Source: Bacillota bacterium (GTDB lineage Bacteria > Bacillota > Clostridia > Lachnospirales > Cellulosilyticaceae). From it: a DNA stretch of 12,574 bases. Location: positions 1-12,574 of the forward strand of contig JAEXBC010000330.1 of the NCBI GenBank assembly GCA_023457875.1, written 5' to 3'. Below are positions 7,520-12,574 of the stretch, one piece after another. Positions within the stretch are counted from its first letter, which is position 1. Each line of letters opens with the position of its first letter. The notes beneath the pieces were generated by a model, which saw only the letters and a list, made by a program, of their open reading frames with translations, had not been told where the DNA came from and made no database searches. Made by a program: the position numbers and the translations under genes.

Positions 7520-9021
7520 TTATCGTTCCCTCCTTTTGCATCTACAGCATATTTCATAATATTTTCCTGTGTAGCGTGATCTCTATCCAGTTCTCCAGTT
7601 ATTTTACCTTCGTGCATCACAAAAATACGGTCACTCATACCAAGAATTTCTGGAATTTCTGATGATATCATAATAATACTCATACCTTCTTTTTTAAAAT
7701 TATTGATAATATCATATATTTCTTTCTTTGCCCCTACATCTACCCCTCTTGTAGGCTCGTCTAATATGAATATCTTTGGTTTTGTCATAAGACCTTTAGT
7801 AATAGATACCTTTTGCTGATTACCACCGCTTAAGTTTTTAACAAGCTGATGAACACCTGGCGTTCTTATAGACATCTTTTTTACATAATCTTTTGAAACC
7901 ACTTCTTCTTTTTGATTACTAATTGTCCCTATAGTATTTGAAAAGCTTTTTAGTGCTGATAGTGTCATATTTTCTTTAACTGAAAGTCCTAATACCAAGC
8001 CATTTCCTTTTCTATCTTCTGAAACATAAGAAATACCAGCCTTTATTCCTTGCTGCGGAGATTTTATTTCTACAGGTTTCCCTTCTATAAGAACTTCTCC
8101 GATTTGTTTTGGAATTGCTCCATATATGGTCTTAACAAGCTCGGTCCTCCCGGCTCCCATTAACCCAGCGATCCCAACTATTTCACCCTTTCTAATCGTG
8201 AAGCTTACATCTTTTACATATTCATTAGATAAATGTTTAACCTCGAGCGCACATTCTCCAATCTTTGATTGTACTCTCGGAAACTGCTCAGTAAGCTTTC
8301 TCCCTACCATAAGTTCTATGATTTTATCTTCTGTTAACTCACTTACTGCATGCTCTGCAACAAATTCACCGTCTCTAAGAACTGTAGCATAATCGCATAC
8401 TTCAAAAATCTCTTTTAATCTATGAGATATATAGACAAGACTCCGCCCCTCCGCTTTCAGCTCACTCATAACTCTGAAAAGGTTTTCTGTTTCAGTATCC
8501 GTAAGCGCGTCAGTTGGTTCATCCATAATAATAATCTTAGCATCTAACGATAATGCTTTCGCAATTTCAACCATTTGTTGTTTTCCAATACTGAGTTCTC
8601 CTGTAATGGTATGAGGATCTTCTGTGACACCCAGTCTCTTAAGTAAGCTTTCTGCCTCTTTATACTGCGCTTTTGCATCAATTTTTCTCACTGCATTTAC
8701 AGGCTCTCTGCCTAAAAATATATTTTCTCCTATTGTAAGCTGAGGAATAAGATTAAGCTCCTGATGTATGATGGCAATGCCATTTTCCTGAGAATCTTTC
8801 GTACTATTAAACGAAACTTCCCGCCCTTCATAGATAACAGATCCCTCTGTTTTAGAATATACACCGGTAAGTATTTTCATTAATGTAGATTTACCAGCTC
8901 CATTTTCACCAAGAAGTGCCATGGTTTTGCCACGCGCAATGCGAAAATCAACTGCATTTAATGCTCTTACACCTGGAAATTCCTTTGTAATCCCCTTCAT
9001 CTGTAAAATTGTATCATTCAT
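7516..9021 (-). CDS. rbsA: D-ribose ABC transporter ATP-binding protein (two nucleotide-binding domains)
   Basis: This 501-aa tandem ATPase powers ribose import. The first cassette is canonical: Walker A GENGAGKST (38-46), Q-loop HQELN (86-90), signature LSIGKQQ (143-149) and Walker B IIIMDEPTDAL (163-173). The second has a degenerate Walker A, GLMGAGRTE (286-294), with Arg in place of the catalytic Lys, then LSGGNQQK (397-404) and Walker B IFILDEPTRGVD (417-428). Degeneracy of one site is normal in sugar ATPases of this family. I chose ATG 9021 because AGGAGG lies 6 nt upstream and the length then equals the E. coli protein. A start at 9048 would add nine residues and overlap rbsD. It is 13 nt after rbsD and overlaps rbsC by 4 bp. 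Confidence 0.96.
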   Translation of the reverse strand: MNDTILQMKGITKEFPGVRALNAVDFRIARGKTMALLGENGAGKSTLMKILTGVYSKTEGSVIYEGREVSFNSTKDSQENGIAIIHQELNLIPQLTIGENIFLGREPVNAVRKIDAKAQYKEAESLLKRLGVTEDPHTITGELSIGKQQMVEIAKALSLDAKIIIMDEPTDALTDTETENLFRVMSELKAEGRSLVYISHRLKEIFEVCDYATVLRDGEFVAEHAVSELTEDKIIELMVGRKLTEQFPRVQSKIGECALEVKHLSNEYVKDVSFTIRKGEIVGIAGLMGAGRTELVKTIYGAIPKQIGEVLIEGKPVEIKSPQQGIKAGISYVSEDRKGNGLVLGLSVKENMTLSALKSFSNTIGTISNQKEEVVSKDYVKKMSIRTPGVHQLVKNLSGGNQQKVSITKGLMTKPKIFILDEPTRGVDVGAKKEIYDIINNFKKEGMSIIMISSEIPEILGMSDRIFVMHEGKITGELDRDHATQENIMKYAVDAKGGNDK

Positions 9022-9027
9022 GTGAGT

Positions 9028-9033
9028 CCTCCT
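9028..9033 (-). promoter_or_regulatory. Ribosome binding site fixing the rbsA start
   Basis: A perfect AGGAGG lies 6 nt before ATG 9021, just after the rbsD stop codon. It rules against the longer frame beginning at 9048. Confidence 0.85.
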
Positions 9034-9034
9034 C

Positions 9035-9454
9035 TTAAAAAACAACACCTGACCTTAGTATGACATTTGCATAAGGGGTATGTTCACCAGTCCTTATGAT
9101 TGCTTTAGTTTTTTGAGTCTCCAGCTTAAATGCTTCATGGGAAACCTCGCTTATCTTAAGCTTAAGATGCTCACTTTTTTCATAATTATGAATAGCTTCT
9201 AGTATTTCTTCATAAATTTTAGTATTCTTATCTTTTATTTCACGAGCGATAATCACTTCTTCTACGCGTTGCTCTTTCAATACTACTAGTAATACTTGCA
9301 TAAAAGATGGCGTGCCTTTGGTTAATGCCAAATCAATTCTCTGTACGCAATCAGGAATTGGGAGACCACTATCTGCTATAGTAATACCATCTCCATGCCC
9401 CAATTTACTGATCACGTAAGATATCTCTGAATGAATAAGGATACCTTTTTTCAT
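9035..9454 (-). CDS. rbsD: D-ribose pyranase
   Basis: This 139-aa cytoplasmic mutarotase interconverts beta-pyranose and beta-furanose forms of ribose so that imported sugar suits ribokinase. The N-terminus MKKGILIHSEISYVISKLGHGD places the catalytic His at 20, and Asp28 follows in ITIADSGLPIP. The C-terminal PYANVILRSGVVF supplies the conserved Tyr-x-Asn (128, 130). I chose ATG 9454, preceded by AGGAG at 8 nt, over an upstream ATG at 9475 that would add seven residues. The chosen form matches the known family start. It lies 27 nt after rbsK and 13 nt before rbsA. Confidence 0.95.
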   Translation of the reverse strand: MKKGILIHSEISYVISKLGHGDGITIADSGLPIPDCVQRIDLALTKGTPSFMQVLLVVLKEQRVEEVIIAREIKDKNTKIYEEILEAIHNYEKSEHLKLKISEVSHEAFKLETQKTKAIIRTGEHTPYANVILRSGVVF

Positions 9455-9462
9455 GAAATCAT

Positions 9463-9467
9463 CTCCT
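9463..9467 (-). promoter_or_regulatory. Ribosome binding site fixing the rbsD start
   Basis: AGGAG 8 nt before ATG 9454 supports this start rather than the ATG at 9475. Confidence 0.75.
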
Positions 9468-9481
9468 AAACTCAATATTTC

Positions 9482-10393
9482 CTATTTGTTTTTTATATAT
9501 TCTTCAACTTCCATTCTTGTAGGTAAGGAATCCTGTGCGCCTTGGCGCGTTACCGTTAATGCACTAACCTTAGATGCAAATTCAATCGCTTGTGCAAATG
9601 ATTTACCTTCTGAAAATGCCATTGCAATGGCTCCGATAAAGCTGTCACCTGCAGCAGTAGTATCTACAGCCTCCACACGCTCAGCAGCATAATGCTTACT
9701 GCCAGCTTTATTAATATGAAGACATCCACTGCTTCCGAGCGTAACAATCATTTCCTTTACACCTTTTTGCATAAGTTCTTTTGCCGCATGAATGATATCT
9801 TCTTCTGTTTCAAGCGACTTTTCACTTAATATTTCAAGTTCAGTCTCATTAGGTACAAGAAGATCAGTCATAGCAAGAAGTTCTTCATCAAGCTTTCTTG
9901 CTGGAGCGGGATTTAACAGTGTGTAGATGCCATATGCTTTGGCTTTTTTAAATGCATATTTAATAGTCTCAATCGGCACTTCAAGCTGCGCAATAACCAT
10001 ACTTGATGCTTTGATAATGGCATCTGTTTCATCAATATCTTGGCTCGTCAGCTTAAAATTTGCTCCTGGAACCACAATGATTGAGTTATCTCCTTCACCA
10101 TTTACCACTATTGTTGCAATACCTGTCGATATCCTCTCGGTGATGCGCACTTCGGATGTCTCAACACCATCTTTTTTTAATGCATTTATAAGAGACTCTC
10201 CAAACTGATCATCTCCCACTCTGCCTATCATTGTTACGCGTCCGCCTAGTTTTGCAATAGCATCCGCTTGATTTGCTCCCTTTCCACCAGCCGCCTGCTT
10301 AAAATGAGTTCCAATGATTGTCTCTCCTATCTTAGGTACTTTCGTTGTCATCGTTACCAAATCCATATTTAAGCTTCCAATAACAGTAATCAT
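9482..10393 (-). CDS. rbsK: Ribokinase (PfkB family)
   Basis: This 303-aa cytoplasmic kinase makes D-ribose 5-phosphate from ribose and ATP, feeding the pentose phosphate pathway. It opens with the ribokinase start ITVIGSLNMDLV. Further marks are the sugar-binding PfkB signature GGKGANQA (36-43), NPAPA (161-165), PNETE (181-185) and the second signature DTTAAGDSFIGA (244-255), whose Asp250 is the catalytic base in an anion-hole motif. Length and motif order are those of standard RbsK. ATG 10393 follows a perfect AGGAGG at 6 nt. It sits 66 nt after the regulator, and this gap contains the second operator. I see no convincing separate promoter, so co-transcription with rbsR is likely. Confidence 0.96.
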   Translation of the reverse strand: MITVIGSLNMDLVTMTTKVPKIGETIIGTHFKQAAGGKGANQADAIAKLGGRVTMIGRVGDDQFGESLINALKKDGVETSEVRITERISTGIATIVVNGEGDNSIIVVPGANFKLTSQDIDETDAIIKASSMVIAQLEVPIETIKYAFKKAKAYGIYTLLNPAPARKLDEELLAMTDLLVPNETELEILSEKSLETEEDIIHAAKELMQKGVKEMIVTLGSSGCLHINKAGSKHYAAERVEAVDTTAAGDSFIGAIAMAFSEGKSFAQAIEFASKVSALTVTRQGAQDSLPTRMEVEEYIKNK

Positions 10394-10425
10394 ATTTAAC
10401 CTCCTAGTATTTCTTCTAAATCAAG

Positions 10426-10439
10426 GTAAACGTTTTCCC
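10426..10439 (-). promoter_or_regulatory. Candidate RbsR operator (cre-like) in front of rbsK
   Basis: On the minus strand the sequence GGAAAACGTTTACC is centred on CG, as LacI-family sites are. Twelve of its bases (GGAAAACGTTTA) recur at the rbsR promoter. It also fits the CcpA cre consensus TGWAARCGYTWNCW at 12 of 14 positions, so RbsR and CcpA may share it. It lies between rbsR and rbsK, where it could act as a roadblock or auxiliary operator. Confidence 0.6.
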
Positions 10440-10459
10440 AAATAGCTAAAAAATATTAT

Positions 10460-11464
10460 TTAGGTAGTCTTCCTTATTATTAACTTAGTTCCTAATAATA
10501 TTCTTCTTTCTTTTATATCATCATTTGGATTTTTAATAATGTCTGTGAGCATTTCAACCGCGTGATAGCCCATCTCATATATTGGCTGATGTACTGTCGT
10601 TAGTGGTGGTTCTATAAGACTTGACATATGTATATCATCAAACCCTATCACAGCTATATCCTGAGGAATCAATTTACCTGCATCCTTTAATGCCTTGACT
10701 ACACTTATTGCAATCATATCATTTGCACAAAATACTGCATCAAATTTATATTTTTTTTCTAACAATTGCCTTACTGCACTAAAGCCCCATTCGCTTTTAT
10801 ATTGTCCTTCTAAAATATAGTCTTTATTAAAAGAAATGCCAAACTCATCGAGAGCCTTTTTATAACCTTCTACTCTTGTCTTAGTTGTATTTGAAGTCAG
10901 TGGCCCTGCAACAAATGCAATGTTCTTGCGACCACTTAAAATCAAGTGTTTTACAGCATTATAAGCACCCATCATATTATCCACAAGTACTTTGCCTCGA
11001 ACACTTTGCCCCTCAATATCCCTATCTATAAGTATAATAGGTGTACGTATAGATTCTAGCGTTTCTGAGGCATTCTCTCTTGCAACTGACTGAGTAATGA
11101 TAATACCGTCAACCATCTTTTCTATAAGTATATTAATATATTGGTCTTCCTTTTTAACATTATCATCCGTGTTACAATACATAATACTATAGCCTATTTC
11201 ACTCGCCTTATCTTCAGCACCTCTTGCGAGTTCTGGAAAAAAAGGATTTGAGATATCAGGCAAAATAAGTCCTATCGTCTTTGTTTGTTTTGTTACAAGA
11301 CTTCTAGCTAAAGTATTGGGGGTATAATTCATCTGTTTGGCTATTGCTAGTACTTTTTGTCTTGTTTCATCACTGATATGTTCATCTTTTTTATTTAAAA
11401 TCTTGGAAACTGTAGCTGCACTCACCTTTGCTTGCAGCGCAATATCTTTTATTGTTGCCTTCAT
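10460..11464 (-). CDS. rbsR: LacI-family ribose operon repressor
   Basis: This 334-aa regulator has an N-terminal helix-turn-helix (ATIKDIALQAKVSAATVSKILN, about 3-24) and a hinge helix near YTPNTLARSL (47-56). A ribose-binding-protein-like ligand domain follows. Pocket landmarks parallel those in RbsB: Asp147-Arg148, Arg197 in TRVEGY, Asn248 in CANDM and Asp276 in GFDD. ATG 11464 was chosen because GGGGTGG lies 4 nt upstream and the family typically begins close to the helix-turn-helix. ATGs at 11494 and 11488 lie in frame but lack a well-placed site. It is the first gene of the operon, as in Bacillus subtilis rbsRKDACB. Matching operators at its own promoter and before rbsK imply autoregulation. 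The exact inducer is inferred from context. Confidence 0.93.
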   Translation of the reverse strand: MKATIKDIALQAKVSAATVSKILNKKDEHISDETRQKVLAIAKQMNYTPNTLARSLVTKQTKTIGLILPDISNPFFPELARGAEDKASEIGYSIMYCNTDDNVKKEDQYINILIEKMVDGIIITQSVARENASETLESIRTPIILIDRDIEGQSVRGKVLVDNMMGAYNAVKHLILSGRKNIAFVAGPLTSNTTKTRVEGYKKALDEFGISFNKDYILEGQYKSEWGFSAVRQLLEKKYKFDAVFCANDMIAISVVKALKDAGKLIPQDIAVIGFDDIHMSSLIEPPLTTVHQPIYEMGYHAVEMLTDIIKNPNDDIKERRILLGTKLIIRKTT

Positions 11465-11468
11465 ATTT

Positions 11469-11475
11469 CCACCCC
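11469..11475 (-). promoter_or_regulatory. Ribosome binding site deciding the rbsR start
   Basis: GGGGTGG, 4 nt before ATG 11464, is not a perfect Shine-Dalgarno but is the only well-placed one. The two upstream in-frame ATGs lie 13 nt or more from the nearest AGGA, which is itself inside the operator. Confidence 0.5.
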
Positions 11476-11498
11476 ACTTATCAGCCATTAACATTAGT

Positions 11499-11512
11499 TA
11501 AACGTTTTCCTA
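11499..11512 (-). promoter_or_regulatory. Candidate RbsR operator over the rbsR transcription start
   Basis: The minus strand reads AGGAAAACGTTTA, sharing GGAAAACGTTTA with the site in front of rbsK. It lies immediately downstream of the -10 box, covering the expected start point, so bound protein would block initiation. Confidence 0.65.
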
Positions 11513-11517
11513 AAACA

Positions 11518-11546
11518 AATATACTATATCTCATACGCTATTGCAA
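11518..11546 (-). promoter_or_regulatory. Promoter of the rbs operon
   Basis: On the minus strand a -35 TTGCAA (11546-11541), a 17-bp spacer and a -10 TATATT (11523-11518) are placed so that transcription begins near 11511, inside the operator. The untranslated leader would be about 47 nt. Confidence 0.65.
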
Positions 11547-11641
11547 TGTTTTTTTGTACAAATATGCTACTTTTATTTTCCAAACCTCAAAAACCACTGT
11601 AATACTTGTACATTATTATTGATAAATATCTGTTGCGTATT

Positions 11642-11655
11642 TGTAAGCGTTAATT
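11642..11655. promoter_or_regulatory. Candidate catabolite-responsive element (cre)
   Basis: TGTAAGCGTTAATT agrees with the CcpA cre consensus TGWAARCGYTWNCW at 13 of 14 positions. It lies about 95 bp upstream of the rbs -35 box and just past the end of the neighbouring hydrolase gene. That is far from the promoter, so its role in repression is unclear. Confidence 0.35.
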
Positions 11656-11690
11656 AACCCTGGACATAATAAGTCACAGGGTTATTTTTT
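11655..11690 (+). terminator. Hairpin with T tract on the plus strand
   Basis: TAACCCTG (11655-11662) pairs with CAGGGTTA (11677-11684). Three further pairs (GAC/GTC) form after a bulge, and six T follow at 11685-11690. This is a classic terminator for plus-strand RNA. On the minus strand it follows the hydrolase stop by about 20 nt but its tail is only TTAATTAACG, so it would be a poor terminator for that gene. Confidence 0.55.
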
Positions 11691-11703
11691 GAATCTATTT
11701 TGA

Positions 11704-12486
11704 CTATTTGAACTGATGTCTGGTGATATGTTCAAAATCACCCTCAAGTGAATAATAAACTGCATTTTCATTTCGTGAGTATACAAAAGAAACTCTGGTT
11801 GCCCAATTTCCAACCTGCTTTACGGCATTTAGTATTTCCAGTCCCTCATTCACAGAAAAATCATCAGTACTCTTTCTTAATAATCCCATAGCTTTATCAT
11901 AACGATCCTTCCCGTAATATCCAAATTTTTCAGGGACGAAATCATCAGGAAGCTCCAGTATAGCAAAATTACTTAATACAGCGTATTTTTCTTGGATAAT
12001 ACTATATCCGTTTCCGGGTTCAAGGATCATTATCCGTCCTTCACTGTCGGAAAGAATTGAGTGCAATGCGGGAGTGGGAATATCAATTGCTCCTGTAGGA
12101 ATGTTAACGATCTCTTTTTCATTGGCTAAATGAATAATGTCATCCATCGTACTCCTGCCTGAAATATAATCATCAATAAGCTGATCAATAAGAAAAGTTT
12201 TCTCATCGATTCTAAAAGGTGCTTTGTGAAAATCCATGTTAATCAACTGATTGCCAGAGCATCCTTTGTTATTCACACCCTGGATTTTACGATAATGATT
12301 TTCAATAACGTAGTTTTTCGGAATAGCGAAGTTTTCTAGAATTGTGGACTCCCTATCACCTGTGTAACTACCTATATAGAACTTATCATCTTCAGTGAAA
12401 ACCTTGTACTCAAACGCTCCAATATTTATATCCATATTAAAGCCTACAATAACATCATTACCTCTTCTTACAAAAGCTGTACACAT
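11704..12486 (-). CDS. Choloylglycine hydrolase / penicillin V acylase-like linear amide hydrolase
   Basis: This 260-aa Ntn-hydrolase becomes active when Met1 is removed to expose Cys2 (MCTAF). The family includes bile salt hydrolases, penicillin V acylases and related linear amidases. Visible active-site equivalents are Cys2, Asp19 (GFNMD), Asn173 (VLSNF) and Arg231 (ATRVSFVYS). The Arg usually found three residues before the Asp (GRNMD in bile salt hydrolases) is Phe16 here. The protein is shorter than typical bile salt hydrolases (about 320 aa). There is no signal peptide, so it is probably cytoplasmic. AAGGAGG at 12496-12502 lies 9 nt before ATG 12486. It is separated from the rbs operon by about 240 bp with a hairpin, so it is probably unrelated to ribose. 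The substrate is unknown and bile salt hydrolysis should not be assumed. Confidence 0.82.
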   Translation of the reverse strand: MCTAFVRRGNDVIVGFNMDINIGAFEYKVFTEDDKFYIGSYTGDRESTILENFAIPKNYVIENHYRKIQGVNNKGCSGNQLINMDFHKAPFRIDEKTFLIDQLIDDYISGRSTMDDIIHLANEKEIVNIPTGAIDIPTPALHSILSDSEGRIMILEPGNGYSIIQEKYAVLSNFAILELPDDFVPEKFGYYGKDRYDKAMGLLRKSTDDFSVNEGLEILNAVKQVGNWATRVSFVYSRNENAVYYSLEGDFEHITRHQFK

Positions 12487-12574
12487 ATTACTTGTCCTCC
12501 TTTTTTAAAATTGCATATCTCCAAAATATCATTTATCTTCCAATGTTTTCATTTTTCGCTCTCCCTTAACACTT

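Noticed and set aside
7516..9048. Longer rbsA beginning at 9048
   Set aside because: It would overlap rbsD by 14 bp without a Shine-Dalgarno, whereas ATG 9021 has a perfect AGGAGG and gives the usual 501-residue protein.
10394..10459. Separate promoter for rbsK
   Set aside because: The best match (TTGGGA with TAGAAG at 17 bp) is poor, so co-transcription from the rbsR promoter is simpler.
11428..11622. Plus-strand frame of 64 codons across the rbsR promoter
   Set aside because: It runs over the operator and promoter, has no ribosome binding site and resembles no protein. The AT-rich gap gives long frames by chance.

Overview
The window is AT-rich DNA with strong AGGAGG-type ribosome binding sites, U-tailed hairpin terminators and Gram-positive gene families. 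This points to a low-GC Firmicute, most likely an anaerobic member of the Clostridia. I cannot name the species. All recognisable genes lie on the minus strand, so transcription runs from the right end to the left.

Right end (about 11700-12574): a small Ntn-hydrolase of the choloylglycine hydrolase / penicillin V acylase type. Next (about 5530-11560) is a complete ribose operon in the order rbsR-rbsK-rbsD-rbsA-rbsC-rbsB: LacI-type regulator, ribokinase, ribose pyranase, ABC ATPase, permease and ribose-binding lipoprotein. It has a recognisable promoter, two matching CG-centred operators (one over the rbsR start point, one in front of rbsK) and a 17-bp terminator hairpin. RbsB captures ribose, RbsA and RbsC import it, RbsD converts the pyranose to the furanose, RbsK makes ribose 5-phosphate, and RbsR presumably derepresses the operon when ribose is present.

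Middle (about 2830-5490): a two-gene drug-response unit made of a MarR-type repressor and a DHA2/14-TM MFS exporter. It is preceded by two identical 16-bp repeats that look like MarR operators. The exporter carries an unusually large extracytoplasmic segment of about 220 residues between its last two membrane helices. To its left is a single-gene chemoreceptor (sCache-HAMP-MCP signal) with its own promoter and terminator.

Left end (1-751): the N-terminal 250 codons of an Old Yellow Enzyme-type flavin oxidoreductase, cut by the window edge. The 284-bp gap in front of it holds three copies of a short palindrome (TTTTGACAAAA). One copy supplies the -35 of a good plus-strand promoter that runs into the bidirectional terminator at 980-1022, making a candidate small RNA.

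Most of the window is ordinary, well-understood metabolism. The items most worth a second look are the candidate plus-strand RNA at about 911-1022, the insert in the MFS exporter, the repeated operators and the Ntn-hydrolase with an altered active-site motif. I found no insertion sequences, CRISPR arrays, tRNA or rRNA genes, or phage genes, and no gene-free stretch longer than 300 bases.
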